NCBI GenBank assembly: GCA_022563685.1
Contig: JADFMY010000011.1
Location: 1 to 40,509, forward strand
From: Pseudomonadota bacterium
Lineage (GTDB): Bacteria; Pseudomonadota; Gammaproteobacteria; GCA-001735895
Reading direction: 5' to 3'
DNA length: 40,509 bases
The position numbers were made by a program, and so were the translations under genes. The notes under the pieces are model-generated. The model had not been told where the DNA came from and ran no database searches. It was given only the letters and a program-made list of their open reading frames with translations. Below are positions 15,789-28,900 of the stretch, piece by piece. Positions within the stretch are counted from its first letter, which is position 1. Each line of letters opens with the position of its first letter.

Positions 15789-17717
15789 ATGGGTAGAATT
15801 ATTGGAATCGACCTTGGAACCACTAACTCGTGTGTAGCGGTTATGGAAGGTGGCAAGCCCAAGGTTATCGAAAATTCAGAGGGAGATAGAACGACTCCTT
15901 CTATAGTCGCATTCGGAGTCGAGGGTGAAGTATTGGTAGGCCAGCCGGCCAAGCGCCAGGCGGTTACCAATCCGAGCGACACGTTGTACGCGGTCAAACG
16001 CCTGATCGGTCGTCGTTTCGACGAAAAAGCAACACAGAAGGACATCGAACTGGTGCCATATAAAATTATCAAGGCTGACAATGGCGATGCCTGGGTAGAG
16101 GCCAAGGGCGAGAAAATGGCGCCACCCGAAATTTCTGCCAGGGTTTTGCAGAAAATGAAAAAAACTGCGGAAGATTACCTGGGTGAAGAAGTCACCGAAG
16201 CCGTCATTACCGTGCCCGCTTATTTCAACGACTCTCAACGCCAGGCGACCAAAGACGCGGGGAAAATTGCCGGTCTGGAAGTCAAGCGCATCATCAACGA
16301 GCCAACCGCAGCAGCGCTGGCCTACGGTATGGACAAGGCATCGGGTGATAAGAAAATCGCGGTTTATGACCTCGGTGGCGGTACTTTCGATATTTCGATT
16401 ATCGAAGTGGCGGAAATCGACGGTGAACACCAGTTTGAAGTGCTATCGACCAATGGCGATACTTTCCTCGGAGGCGAAGACTTCGATATGCGTCTGATCG
16501 ATTATCTGGCCGATGAGTTCAAGAAGGAACACGGCATGGATTTGCGTGGCGATCCGCTCGCCAAGCAGCGGCTCAAGGAAGCGGCCGAAAAGGCTAAAAT
16601 TGAATTATCTTCAAGCCAGCAAACCGATGTCAACCTGCCGTATATTACCGCCGATGCCGCGGGTCCCAAGCACCTGAATTTGAAGATAACCCGGGCCAAG
16701 CTCGAATCGCTGGTCGACGACCTGATCGCACGCACCATAGATCCATTAAAAGTAGCGCTCGATGACGCCGATGTTTCGGTTTCCGATATCCACGACGTGA
16801 TCATGGTAGGCGGGCAAACCCGTATGCCCAAGGTGCAGGAAGTGGTGAAGAACTTTTTTGGCAGAGAACCTCGTCGCGATGTGAATCCAGACGAAGTCGT
16901 TGCCTGCGGCGCCGCAATCCAGGGCGGTGTCCTCGGTGGTGAGGTCAAGAATGTATTGTTACTCGACGTGACTCCGCTTTCTCTTGGCATCGAGACACTC
17001 GGCGGCGTGATGACCAAGGTGATCGAGAAAAATACGACGATTCCGACCAAGGCATCGCAGACCTTTTCGACAGCAGAAGACAACCAGACTGCAGTAACGG
17101 TTCATGTAATGCAGGGCGAACGTGAAATCGCGACAGCGAATAAGTCTCTGGGCCGTTTCGATTTGTCTGATATTCCGCCCGCTCACCGTGGTGTGCCACA
17201 GATCGAAGTCACCTTTGATATCGATGCGAACGGTATCTTAGACGTATCGGCAAAAGACAAGGCGACAGGCAAGGAACAGAAAATCGTGATCAAGGCATCC
17301 AGTGGCCTGTCGGAAGACGAAGTCGAAAAGATGATCAAGGACGCCGAGGTGCATGCGGATGAAGACCGTAAACACCGTGAAATGGTCGAAACTCGCAATC
17401 AGGCCGATGCGATGATTCATGCCACGGAGAAATCGCTGAAGGATCTCGGTGATCAGGTCGAAGCCGAGGACAAGACCAATATTGACTCGGCAATTGCCTC
17501 GCTTAAGTCCGCACTGGAAGGAACCGACAAGTCAGATATCGAAAGCAAAACTCAGGCACTGGCCGAGGCATCGAGCAAACTGGCTGAAAAAGCCTATGCC
17601 GCCAATGCCGAGGGAGCTGAGCCGGTTGATGCGAATGCAACAGCAAAGCCAGGTGATGCGAATGACGATGTGGTAGACGCTGAATTTGAAGAAGTTAAGG
17701 AAGAAGACAAGAAGTAA
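15789..17717 (+). CDS. dnaK: Molecular chaperone DnaK (Hsp70)
   Basis: A 642-residue Hsp70 of normal length. The ATPase domain starts [20 protein letters not shown] and includes [10 protein letters not shown]-type phosphate-binding loop residues ([15 protein letters not shown]) and [11 protein letters not shown]. The interdomain linker reads [15 protein letters not shown], the substrate-binding domain follows, and the C-terminus is acidic, ending [13 protein letters not shown]. It folds and protects proteins with DnaJ and GrpE. It probably has its own sigma32 promoter (15716-15743) besides read-through from grpE. Confidence 0.98.
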   Translation: MGRIIGIDLGTTNSCVAVMEGGKPKVIENSEGDRTTPSIVAFGVEGEVLVGQPAKRQAVTNPSDTLYAVKRLIGRRFDEKATQKDIELVPYKIIKADNGDAWVEAKGEKMAPPEISARVLQKMKKTAEDYLGEEVTEAVITVPAYFNDSQRQATKDAGKIAGLEVKRIINEPTAAALAYGMDKASGDKKIAVYDLGGGTFDISIIEVAEIDGEHQFEVLSTNGDTFLGGEDFDMRLIDYLADEFKKEHGMDLRGDPLAKQRLKEAAEKAKIELSSSQQTDVNLPYITADAAGPKHLNLKITRAKLESLVDDLIARTIDPLKVALDDADVSVSDIHDVIMVGGQTRMPKVQEVVKNFFGREPRRDVNPDEVVACGAAIQGGVLGGEVKNVLLLDVTPLSLGIETLGGVMTKVIEKNTTIPTKASQTFSTAEDNQTAVTVHVMQGEREIATANKSLGRFDLSDIPPAHRGVPQIEVTFDIDANGILDVSAKDKATGKEQKIVIKASSGLSEDEVEKMIKDAEVHADEDRKHREMVETRNQADAMIHATEKSLKDLGDQVEAEDKTNIDSAIASLKSALEGTDKSDIESKTQALAEASSKLAEKAYAANAEGAEPVDANATAKPGDANDDVVDAEFEEVKEEDKK

Positions 17718-17728
17718 TGCTTTGACCT

Positions 17729-17763
17729 AAAAACCTGGCCTGTTTTTCACTGGTCAGGTTTTT
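17729..17763 (+). terminator. Terminator-like hairpin between dnaK and dnaJ
   Basis: Stem 17729-17740 pairs with 17752-17763 over 12 bp with one G-U pair and an 11-nt loop; the 3' arm ends in a run of five T. It starts 11 bp after the dnaK stop and ends 22 bp before the dnaJ ATG. The hairpin could act as a partial terminator that lowers dnaJ relative to dnaK, or as an mRNA processing or stability element. No separate dnaJ promoter is evident. Confidence 0.7.
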
Positions 17764-17785
17764 CGTCGTTTGGACAAGATAAAAT

Positions 17786-19715
<1,930 letters not shown>

Positions 19716-19731
19716 AACTGATTAGGTTAAA

Positions 19732-19777
19732 TTACATTAAAAAAGCAATGTAAATATCTGAATTTAAAGATATTTAC
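19732..19777. terminator. AT-rich hairpins between convergent dapB and gor
   Basis: Two overlapping, mutually exclusive inverted repeats lie between the gene ends: 19732-19738 with 19747-19753 (7 bp), and 19750-19759 with 19768-19777 (10 bp perfect, 8-nt loop). Both are AT-rich and lack a long T-run, so termination efficiency is uncertain, but the position between two convergent stops fits a bidirectional terminator. Confidence 0.5.
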
Positions 19778-19824
19778 CTTAATTATTTAAAGCAATACAT
19801 ACCTATCCTGGCGGGAAAAACGCA

Positions 19825-21177
19825 TTAACGCATCGTAACGAGTTCTTCGGCGCTGGTAGGGTGTATTGCTACGGTATCGTCAAAGTCCCTTTTGGTGGCA
19901 CCCATTCTAATCGCTACTGCAAAACCCTGTAACATTTCATCGGCGCCAGGACCAATGATGTGACAACCGATGATCCTTTCTTCGTCTCCGAGGCAAACAA
20001 GCTTCATCGCTGTCGGTACTGAGTGATCGCTGATCGCGTTATACATAGCGGTAAATTCAGTTTGGTATACCTTGACCTGATCGCCATATTGCCTTAACGC
20101 TTCCTCCTCGGTTAGTCCGATCGTCCCGATGGGCGGGTGGCTAAATATGACCGTTGGAATATTTTCATAATCAAGATGCCGGTCCGCCTGGTTATTGTAT
20201 AAGCGATCAGCAAGACGACGTCCTGCGGCGACTGCAACCGGCGTCAGAGGAGCGCGCCCGGTGACATCGCCGAGTGCAAAAATATGTGGCTGGCTAGTAT
20301 TTTGCAGCAGGTCGGTAATAATAAAGCCCCTGTCATTCAGTTCGACGGCAGAATTTTCGATCTGCAATTCACTAAAGTCAGGCCGACGCCCGATCGCATA
20401 TAACACCTGATCGAGGCTTGCCTGGGTGTGGCCATTCGTATCTTCGACGGTCAGACTGCCGCCGGTTTCTTTTTTAATTTGCTTTATCTGGGTTTCGGTT
20501 TTTAGAATAATTCCGGCTTTTTTCAGTTCGTCGAACAAAGTGGACTTCACCAGCTTATCGAAGCTGCCCAATACGTGTGATTTTCTCAGGTACATGGTTA
20601 CTTCGGTACCCAAAGAATTCATAACCCCGGCGAGTTCGACTGCGACATATCCTGAACCTGCTATAGCCACGCGGTCCGGGCGTGATTGTAGTGCAAAAAA
20701 ACCATCGGAAGTGATTGCATGCTCGGCACCGGGTATATCCGGCACCTGGGGCCTGGTTCCGGTTGCAATCACAATGTGATTGGCGGAATAACGATTACCG
20801 TCTACTTCGATGCAATGAGAATCGACAAAATTTGCCGTTCCTGTCAGTTCGTCGATATTTAAATCCCTGAGATAACCGTGGTACCAGTTATTGATACCCG
20901 CAATGTAGGCCTGGCGTTTTTCCACCAAATGCGCCCAGTCGAATCCCCGCTTATCGACCTTGAAACCATAACTTTTAGCGTCGTCAATCGCATGGGCCAG
21001 ATTAGCGCCAAACCACATAATTTTCTTAGGAACGCATCCGACATTGACACAGGTGCCCCCCATTTTCCCCTGCTCCACCACAGCACATTTTTGGCCGTAA
21101 CTGGCTGCACGCTCTACTACCGAGAGTCCGCCGCTGCCGGCGCCAATTGCGATCAGGTCATAGTCATATTCACTCAT
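19825..21177 (-). CDS. gor: Glutathione-disulfide reductase
   Basis: A 450-residue pyridine nucleotide-disulfide oxidoreductase. The FAD motif GAGSGG is near residue 13, the redox-active disulfide lies in [13 protein letters not shown] (CxxxxC), the NAD(P)H motif is [14 protein letters not shown], and the C-terminal catalytic segment is [11 protein letters not shown] (His-Glu pair). These mark it as glutathione reductase rather than lipoamide or mercuric reductase. It regenerates GSH in the cytoplasm. Convergent with dapB; no OxyR site could be assigned upstream. Confidence 0.9.
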   Translation of the reverse strand: MSEYDYDLIAIGAGSGGLSVVERAASYGQKCAVVEQGKMGGTCVNVGCVPKKIMWFGANLAHAIDDAKSYGFKVDKRGFDWAHLVEKRQAYIAGINNWYHGYLRDLNIDELTGTANFVDSHCIEVDGNRYSANHIVIATGTRPQVPDIPGAEHAITSDGFFALQSRPDRVAIAGSGYVAVELAGVMNSLGTEVTMYLRKSHVLGSFDKLVKSTLFDELKKAGIILKTETQIKQIKKETGGSLTVEDTNGHTQASLDQVLYAIGRRPDFSELQIENSAVELNDRGFIITDLLQNTSQPHIFALGDVTGRAPLTPVAVAAGRRLADRLYNNQADRHLDYENIPTVIFSHPPIGTIGLTEEEALRQYGDQVKVYQTEFTAMYNAISDHSVPTAMKLVCLGDEERIIGCHIIGPGADEMLQGFAVAIRMGATKRDFDDTVAIHPTSAEELVTMR

Positions 21178-21251
21178 ACCGTATACCGTTTATCTGATTG
21201 TCGGGGTTGTCGAAGTGGAAGCGCACCGTATCAGCTTGACCATCGATAATA

Positions 21252-21590
21252 TTAAACTTCCGGCCCCCAAAGCATTTTGTCCAGCGTTTCTGTCGGGTTT
21301 ACTGCGATCACTCTGGGACCCTCAAACCGAACACCTTCCTGTTTTAGCAATTGTACCTGTTCCCGGTATGACTTCGACCCTGGTTCGAAAGCGAGCGTTC
21401 GATTCGATCGCACTACACGAAACCAGGGTAGAGGTTCGGGTGCTCGCCCCATCGCACCACTCACCATACGCGAATAACGAGGAAACCCGGCAACCCTGGC
21501 GACTTCGCCGTAAGCCATCACCTGTCCAGGTGGAATACCAGCCACAATTTCCCATACGAGGCTGTCAAATTTATCGTGGAATTTGCTCAT
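21252..21590 (-). CDS. Alkyltransferase-like protein (Atl/YbaZ family)
   Basis: A 112-residue member of the O6-methylguanine-DNA methyltransferase C-terminal fold. The active-site motif PCHR is replaced: PWFRVVRSN, with Trp in place of the acceptor Cys, which is the hallmark of alkyltransferase-like proteins. These bind O6-alkylguanine and recruit nucleotide excision repair instead of removing the alkyl group. The helix-turn-helix segment GQVMAYGEVARVAGFPRYSR is intact. The gene sits alone between gor and the glutamate dehydrogenase, all on the minus strand. Confidence 0.88.
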   Translation of the reverse strand: MSKFHDKFDSLVWEIVAGIPPGQVMAYGEVARVAGFPRYSRMVSGAMGRAPEPLPWFRVVRSNRTLAFEPGSKSYREQVQLLKQEGVRFEGPRVIAVNPTETLDKMLWGPEV

Positions 21591-21620
21591 ACTGATCGGT
21601 AACTTTTCGTCGTAGCGGTT

Positions 21621-24600
21621 TTACTGTGTGATAGTTACGAGCCGCCTGACTTCCGATACAGCCACGCTGGTCGCTGAGAAGTCTGGATTTGGCTTCGCGC
21701 TTAATTCGTTAATCATGTGATCGTAGCGCTCTAAAGCATCGGCATGATTTTCTTCCCACAGGTTAAGCGCCTTGGTGGTATGGCGTTTGTTATCCACCGA
21801 ATGCAGTATCAGCTCGGTTAAATTACGTTGATTTGCGTGTAAATCGTTACGCATATTAACGATCGCCAGATGATTCCAGTGATTTCGAACGACTGTTTGT
21901 GATATTGCGTCTCGAATCCAGTGTAACTGCAGGCGTTCGGACATGGCATAAAAAAGCCTGGCAATATTTTTGACACTGCTGTTTAGTTTGCTCTTGACTT
22001 CTATGATATCGAACGCTGATGCCAGGGTAGTTTTATCGGCCAGTTCCTGCGCCAGCGAGGCTGGTAGTTTGAATTTGAGGAATTGTTTACGGGAAGCTTT
22101 ATAATGCTTGCGAGACTGACCGATGATCACGCTGGAAATAACTTTTTTTAATATTTTGATATCGGCCTGGTATCGCTCGATTAAATAGCTGACGTCGAAA
22201 TTTGCACTTTTATTGCGCAATAGCCAACTGATCGAACGTTCCAGCAGACCGCTAACCTCTCTAAAAACCTCGTATCGGTTGGCCTCCTGCACCACATTAT
22301 CCAACTTTTCGAGCGCGCGCCAGGTATCGTTGAGTTCAAATATTTCTGTGCAGACGACATAGGCCTTGGCAACATTTTCAAGGCTGGCCCCGGTTTCTTC
22401 ACGAATTCGATATCCAAATCCAATACCAATATTATTGGAAATCATGTTGCTTAGACGGGTCGCGATTATTTCCTTGCGCAAAGGATGTTGCAAAATTTCA
22501 TTGCTATAATGCTTTCGTAGCATTGCTGGAAAATATTCCAGCACCAGGTGGTTGTAACATTCTTCCGCTAGTGCCGAGGAGCTTAACAGCACATTTTTGT
22601 AGGTTAACTTGCTATAGGATAAAAGTATCGATAACTCGGGTCTGGTTAATCCCTTATTTTGAGCGACGCGCGCGGTTATCTCATCATCGTCGGGCAGGTT
22701 TTCAAGTTTTCGACTCATGATACCATTGTGTTCCAGGTGGCGCATAAAACGAGCATGCTGATGCATATTTTCTGCGGCATGCTGCACCATACAGTCGATA
22801 ACCTGTGTCTGGCGATAATTATTGAACAGACAGTGCTGGGCAACCGTATCGGTCATTTCGATCAACAGGCTATTACGTTTTTCCAGGCTTAAGCGGCCTT
22901 CCTTCATCAGTTGCGACAGTAAAATTTTGATGTTGACTTCATAATCCGAACAATCTACCCCGGCAGAATTATCGATCGAATCGGTGTACAGGAGGCCACC
23001 GGCCTTCGCATACTCGACTCGGCCTCTCTGTGTTAATCCCAGATTTCCGCCTTCAGCGATTGATTTAGCCCGTACCTGTTTGCCGTTGATTCGTATTTCA
23101 TCGTTGCTTTTATCCGAAACTGCCGCGTTGGTTTCATTTGAAGCCTTTATGTAAGTGCCGATACCTCCGTTCCAGATCAGGTCGACCCGTGCTTTTAACA
23201 GGTAAACGATCAACTCGTTTGGCGTTAAATGCATCTCCTTGCAATCAATCAGTTGTTGAATTTCCGGGGTGAGGTTAATTTTTTTCGCTTTACGTGAAAA
23301 TACACCGCCACCTTTGCTAATGAGTGATTCATTGTAGTTGGTCCAACTAGACCGAGGCAGTGCAAATAATCGTTGACGCTCCTGGTATGATTTTTTGATA
23401 TTCGGATTCGGGTCAATAAAGATATGCAGATGATTAAATGCAGCGACCAGTTGTATACAGGGTGACAGCAGCATGCCATTGCCAAATACATCACCAGACA
23501 TATCTCCGATGCCCATTACGCTAATAATTTCGTTTTGAATGTCTCTGCCAAGACCACGAAAATGTCGTTTGACAGATTCCCAGGCGCCACGAGCGGTGAT
23601 ACCCATTTTCTTGTGATCGTAGCCTTGTGAACCGCCCGAGGCGAATGCATCTTCGAGCCAGAAGTTGCGCTTTGCGGCTATCGAATTGGCAATATCTGAG
23701 AAGGCTGCCGTTCCTTTGTCAGCTGCCACGACCAGGTAAGGGTCGGCGGTATCGAGTATTGCTGTGTGCCTGGGGTGAATAATTTCCTGGTTCACCAGGT
23801 TATCGGTGAGTTCAAGCAGGGCATAGATATACAGTGAATAACAGGCCTTTACCTCAGCGTAGATTTCGGAGTCTGGCAAATGAGACGTCTGCTTGGTGAT
23901 GAAACCACCCTTTGATCCAGTCGGTACAATGACAGCATTTTTCACTATTTGTGCTTTCATCAAACCCAGTACTTCAGTGCGATAGTCTTCCTTGCGGTCA
24001 GACCAGCGTATACCGCCGCGTGCGACTAGCCCGCCGCGCAGGTGTATCCCTTCAAAACGGGGAGAATAGACGAATATTTCAAATCGAGGTCTTGGCTTAG
24101 GCAGTTTTTCGATTTGGTGAGAATCCAGTTTGAAACTGATGTAGTTGGAATCGTCCCCCAAATGCTGAAAATAATTGGTTCGAACGGTCGACTGAATCAA
24201 ATTAACCAGGCGTTTATAAATCAAATCATGGTCTAGCGATTCGATATTCAGCAGCTTTTCATCGATGGTATCGATTATTTTCTGGTAGGAATCGATATCG
24301 GTTTCTTGAGGATCGAACTTGCGCAAAAAACAGTCCACCAGCAACCGTGTGATTTCGGGATAAGTATTCAGGGCTTCGATAATATAGGTGCGGCTGTGCG
24401 GTAACCGGATTTGGTTCATGTAAACGACATAGGCGCGAATAATCTGAATGTTTCTCGCCTTGATACAGGCGCTGAACAGCAGCTGATTGAATGCATCGTT
24501 TTCGCTTTTCTGATGCCATACGCTTTCAAATAGCTCGCTGAAATAGAGAGGAATTTTTTCACAGTCGACTGCGCAAATTCTTTCGGCGCGATCGAGGGTA

Positions 24601-25091
24601 AAGTGGTGAATCCAGAAAATTGTGCGCCCTAGTGTAATCCTGTAAGGCCGCCCGACTAATACATACAAACCCATCGATTCTAAAATAGGCATCGATTGCG
24701 ACAGTGGGATGGAATCTTTCGGCGTGTAAAGCTTGACCGAGTAACTTCCTCCGTGCTTTTCGATTTGCACCAGGCGAGCCCGCATGGGATTATGTTTATC
24801 CATCGTGGCCAGTACATCGAGGTCATACAAGGCGTCGCTAACGGCCAGTTCATTCTGGTACGTGTTAGAAAAAGTGATCTCGCTTACCTTGAGTTTCCGC
24901 AGCGTTTGTCGCTCGCTAATACCCTTTTGAAGCTGTTGGTACCATTTAGAAGCCATTACTTTCTCACTTTCTCCAATTCGAGCCGAGAACCCGATAGTAA
25001 TCAGGTTATTATCACCTAGTGTATTGGATTTAAGTAGGGGCGCAATAGCGCCAGACTCGGTTTTTGAAGTATCCGATAATCGACGTATCAT
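21621..25091 (-). CDS. NAD-specific glutamate dehydrogenase, N-terminally short form
   Basis: A protein of about 1156 residues from the ATG at 25089-25091 (an upstream TTG at 25103 or an internal ATG at 24956 are alternatives). The catalytic core of large bacterial NAD-GDH is present: RGGLVARGGIRWSDRKEDYR, VPTGSKGGF, AADKGTAAFSD, FASGGSQGYDHKKMGITARG, GDMSGDVFGNG, WNGGIGTYIK and the C-terminal helical part (FREVSGLLERSISWLLRN). Family members in Pseudomonas and relatives have about 1600 residues; the N-terminal roughly 450, holding the ACT-like regulatory domains, are missing. The upstream 146 bp hold no in-frame or shifted remnant. It deaminates glutamate to 2-oxoglutarate with NAD. Either a natural short version or a 5'-truncated gene. 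Confidence 0.85.
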   Translation of the reverse strand: MIRRLSDTSKTESGAIAPLLKSNTLGDNNLITIGFSARIGESEKVMASKWYQQLQKGISERQTLRKLKVSEITFSNTYQNELAVSDALYDLDVLATMDKHNPMRARLVQIEKHGGSYSVKLYTPKDSIPLSQSMPILESMGLYVLVGRPYRITLGRTIFWIHHFTLDRAERICAVDCEKIPLYFSELFESVWHQKSENDAFNQLLFSACIKARNIQIIRAYVVYMNQIRLPHSRTYIIEALNTYPEITRLLVDCFLRKFDPQETDIDSYQKIIDTIDEKLLNIESLDHDLIYKRLVNLIQSTVRTNYFQHLGDDSNYISFKLDSHQIEKLPKPRPRFEIFVYSPRFEGIHLRGGLVARGGIRWSDRKEDYRTEVLGLMKAQIVKNAVIVPTGSKGGFITKQTSHLPDSEIYAEVKACYSLYIYALLELTDNLVNQEIIHPRHTAILDTADPYLVVAADKGTAAFSDIANSIAAKRNFWLEDAFASGGSQGYDHKKMGITARGAWESVKRHFRGLGRDIQNEIISVMGIGDMSGDVFGNGMLLSPCIQLVAAFNHLHIFIDPNPNIKKSYQERQRLFALPRSSWTNYNESLISKGGGVFSRKAKKINLTPEIQQLIDCKEMHLTPNELIVYLLKARVDLIWNGGIGTYIKASNETNAAVSDKSNDEIRINGKQVRAKSIAEGGNLGLTQRGRVEYAKAGGLLYTDSIDNSAGVDCSDYEVNIKILLSQLMKEGRLSLEKRNSLLIEMTDTVAQHCLFNNYRQTQVIDCMVQHAAENMHQHARFMRHLEHNGIMSRKLENLPDDDEITARVAQNKGLTRPELSILLSYSKLTYKNVLLSSSALAEECYNHLVLEYFPAMLRKHYSNEILQHPLRKEIIATRLSNMISNNIGIGFGYRIREETGASLENVAKAYVVCTEIFELNDTWRALEKLDNVVQEANRYEVFREVSGLLERSISWLLRNKSANFDVSYLIERYQADIKILKKVISSVIIGQSRKHYKASRKQFLKFKLPASLAQELADKTTLASAFDIIEVKSKLNSSVKNIARLFYAMSERLQLHWIRDAISQTVVRNHWNHLAIVNMRNDLHANQRNLTELILHSVDNKRHTTKALNLWEENHADALERYDHMINELSAKPNPDFSATSVAVSEVRRLVTITQ

Positions 25092-25249
25092 CGGGTGTCG
25101 CAATGGTCGCTACGGTCCGATTATTCTTCGTACCTATGATGGGTAGCTTGAACCCGGAGGTGTAAAAAACCGATAATAGCCAGAATGCAACCAATGAGAA
25201 TACAGAGTAGATATGGTCGATGAATCCTTTCAGTTAACCGGATTAAATT

Positions 25250-25858
25250 GTGGCTAGACTAAAAACCGGCTGGAGCGATACAAATAAGGTGCGCAGCCTG
25301 GAGGATGTCGGTGGCGCGATCAGTTTCGATATCTGGCAAATCAGTGGGCAAGGCTTACTCGAGCTGGAAAATGAGGGGTTCCAAACCGATACCGGCTCGC
25401 AACGACTGGACGTGATAACCGAATACGCCGCTTACCTGATCCAGCTTGTCGACCGGTTCCTGTTCGATAGCTTCGAACTGGAACATCGTAAATCATTGAT
25501 CACTGCAACGGGATTACACCTGGCCGGTATCATGCAGGATAATCGTCAGGATACCGATGGGGCGGGTGACTATACCGCCTCGTTTCTAGAAACTCTGAAT
25601 AATCGTATTGGGGAGTATTCGAACTGTCTGGTCGATAAAAAAGAGGGCCCGAGCTTCGTTTTCCTGCGCTTGCTGGGCGATCACATCACCGCGCAAATGG
25701 GCGCCAAAGATGCCAAATGGATTACGACCTACGTAATTGATATTGCTGGAGAGAAACTGTTTCGCGATCTTTACCGTGTCCTGCCGGGATTACTGAACCC
25801 CGCTCAGCGTGAAATCCCCGAGTTTGATCGTTTGCGCGGTAAGAACTTCGATCGCTAA
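25250..25858 (+). CDS. Conserved-looking hypothetical protein
   Basis: A 202-residue soluble protein I do not recognise. It is rich in acidic and aromatic residues, with no signal peptide, membrane span or cysteine motif. The segment EYAAYLIQLVDRFLF followed by LHLAGIMQDNRQDT and the C-terminal LPGLLNPAQREIPEFDRLRG look like a helical domain. The start is GTG at 25250 with no clear Shine-Dalgarno. A 14-codon upstream frame (ATG 25213 to TAG 25257) overlaps this start and might couple translation. It diverges from the glutamate dehydrogenase and ends 66 bp before putA, so a role near proline/glutamate catabolism is possible but unproven. Confidence 0.75.
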   Translation: MARLKTGWSDTNKVRSLEDVGGAISFDIWQISGQGLLELENEGFQTDTGSQRLDVITEYAAYLIQLVDRFLFDSFELEHRKSLITATGLHLAGIMQDNRQDTDGAGDYTASFLETLNNRIGEYSNCLVDKKEGPSFVFLRLLGDHITAQMGAKDAKWITTYVIDIAGEKLFRDLYRVLPGLLNPAQREIPEFDRLRGKNFDR

Positions 25859-25924
25859 GGTGCGTGATATTTACGCCAGCTATGGTGGTAGTATATTGCC
25901 CTACGCTAAACAGTAATCCCATCT

Positions 25925-28900
25925 ATGAAATCACAGATTCGTAGAGCTATACCCCAATTGCCGTCCGACAATTTGCGCCAACAAATTCGCGATTATTATC
26001 TGGTTGATGAAAGCCAGTTGATTAAGGACCTGGTTAGCGATTCCCGCATCTCGACTGCCGAACGCCTTGCCATTAGCGAAAGAGCCACTGAACTAATCAA
26101 AACAGTCCGACGATCCGGTTCTCCGGGAATGATGGAAAACTTCCTCGCCGAGTATGGTCTGACTTCCCGGGAGGGGGTTGCGTTGATGTGCCTGGCCGAA
26201 GCATTGTTACGCGTGCCGGATGTGCAAACCATCGATGAGTTGATCGAAGATAAGATATCGCCGGGAAACTGGGGTGAACACCTGGGGCAATCCGAATCAC
26301 CGCTCGTCAATGCATCAACCTGGGCATTACTGTTGACTGGAAAGGTGATTGCAGCTGCCGACGAAAAAGGATTGAAGGCAACGCTACGGGGGCTGGTCAA
26401 GCGTCTGGGCGAACCCCTGGTGCGTAACGCAGTTGCCCAGGCAATGAAAGAGTTAGGCCGGCATTTCGTACTGGGTGCCAGTATCGAAAAAGCAGGTAAA
26501 CGAGCCAGAGAACTTGAAGCAAAGGGGTATACCTACTCCTACGATATGCTCGGCGAAGCAGCCCGTACCGATAACGACGCCAGGCAATATCATCGGGCTT
26601 ATGCGGATGCGATTACCGCGCTGGCGCCAACCTGTAAAAATCAGGATATCCGCTGCAATCCAGGCATATCGGTGAAACTATCCGCCCTGCATCCGCGCTA
26701 CGAAATAGGCCAATACGATCGTGTCATGTCTGAATTGGTCGCGCGTACGAGTTCACTCGCGGTTCTCGCTCGTGCGGCTAATATGGGCTTTAACATCGAT
26801 GCCGAAGAGGCCGATCGACTCGATATTTCGCTCGATGTTATCGAAAGCGTACTGAGCAATCCTGCCTTAAAAGGTTGGGATGGATTTGGCGTCGTGGTAC
26901 AGGCTTTCGGTCGCCGCGCGATGCCAGTACTCGACTGGCTCTACCAACTTGCCACCCGGCTCGATCGAAAAATCATGGTGAGACTGGTAAAAGGAGCCTA
27001 CTGGGATACAGAAATCAAACGTGCTCAGGTTCTGGGGCTTGCCGATTATCCGGTTTTTACGCGCAAGGTAAATACAGATGTATCCTACCTTGTTTGCGCT
27101 AAAAAATTGCTCGCCATGAGCGATCGTATCTATCCACAGTTTGCGACTCACAATGCCCATTCGGTGGCGGCGATTCTGGAACTGGCGCAGGGTGATAACA
27201 ATTTCGAGTTCCAACGACTACATGGCATGGGCGAATCGCTGCACGACTTCGTGGTACGCGACCAGAAAGCCCGTTGCCGCATCTATGCCCCGGTCGGCCA
27301 ACACGAAGATTTACTCGCCTACCTGGTGCGTCGTCTACTCGAAAACGGGGCTAATAGTTCGTTTGTGAATCAAATCGTAGACACCAGTATCGCTCCGGAG
27401 GAGATAGCGCGTGATCCCTTCGAGCAGGTGTCGGCGCTTGGTGAAGAAATTATCAACCCGAATATTCCATTGCCGGCAACAATTTATGGAAATCGGCGAC
27501 GTAATTCCAGGGGTTGGGATATTACCGATCTAAATGCAATAAACTCCATTGACCAGCGGCGAGAGACCTTTCGAAATACGCTCTGGAAAGCCGGGCCTTT
27601 AATCGCCTCCAAACCTGCAGGCGGTGAAATGCGTGCGGTATATAACCCCGCTAACAGTGATGACCTGGTTGGACATGTCACCGAATCTGCTGGAGCCGAT
27701 ATTGAATCTGCAATTCGAAACGCACTCGATGGTTTTAATCGCTGGACCCGGACACCCGCTAAACAGCGGTCAGCCTGTCTGAGGCGACTGGCCGGCCTGT
27801 ATGAAGCCAATGCCGAAGAATTGTTTGCGCTCGCTGCGCGAGAGGCAGGGAAGACCTGGTTAGACGCGGTGGGTGAAATTCGTGAGGCGGTCGATTTTGC
27901 GCTTTACTATGCATCCGAAGCGAGTCACATCGACGACGTCGGTGAAGCCCGGGGAGTGATCGTCTGTATTTCGCCCTGGAACTTTCCGCTGGCGATTTTT
28001 AGTGGCCAGATTCTGGCCGCGCTGGCAGCGGGCAATTGCGTGATTGCCAAACCTGCCGAGCAAACCAGCCTGATTGCTATGCGTGCGGTAAGCTTGATGC
28101 ACGAAGCCGGAATTCCTGAATCGGCGATCCAGTTATTGCCGGGTGCAGGCCCAGGCGTTGGCGCCGCACTCACTTCCGATCATCGTATCGCAGGCGTCTG
28201 TTTTACGGGATCAACCCCCACTGCCCGGCAGATTAACCGAAATATGGCGCGGCATCTGGCGCCAGATGCCCCCCTGATTGCCGAAACGGGCGGTTTGAAC
28301 GCAATGGTAGTGGACTCAAGCGCTTTACCTGAACAGGTAGTACGCGATGTACTGGCTTCCTCGTTTCAATCTGCGGGCCAGCGCTGTTCGGCGTTACGCA
28401 TGTTATATGTACAAAAAGATGTGGCTGATAAATTACTCGAAATGCTATTTGGTGCGATGGATGAACTTAAGATAGGTGATCCGTGGTTACTGAGTAGCGA
28501 TCTCGGACCCGTTATCGACCTGGCGGCAAAATCCAAAATCGAAATGCATTGCCGCACTATGGCCGACAAAGGACGTGTGCTCAAGCAAATACCGATTCCT
28601 GATCAGGGTTTGTTTGCCGCACCGACTGTCATCAGGCTAGATGGCATCGAACAACTGGAAGAAGAAATTTTTGGGCCAGTACTGCACGTGGCAACCTTTG
28701 AAGCGCACGAAATAGACCAGGTAGTCGATGCGATCAATGCCAGGGGATATGGTCTCACTTTTGGTATCCATACCCGGGTCGACAACCGGGTCGAACAAAT
28801 GGTCGAACGTATCAGAGTGGGTAATATTTACGTTAACCGCAATCAGATCGGCGCGGTGGTCGGGACCCAGCCATTTGGCGGTGAAGGCTTATCCGGTACC

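Noticed and set aside
15876-16430. 184-codon minus-strand frame inside dnaK
   Set aside because: It lies fully antisense to the conserved DnaK ATPase domain and has no family resemblance.
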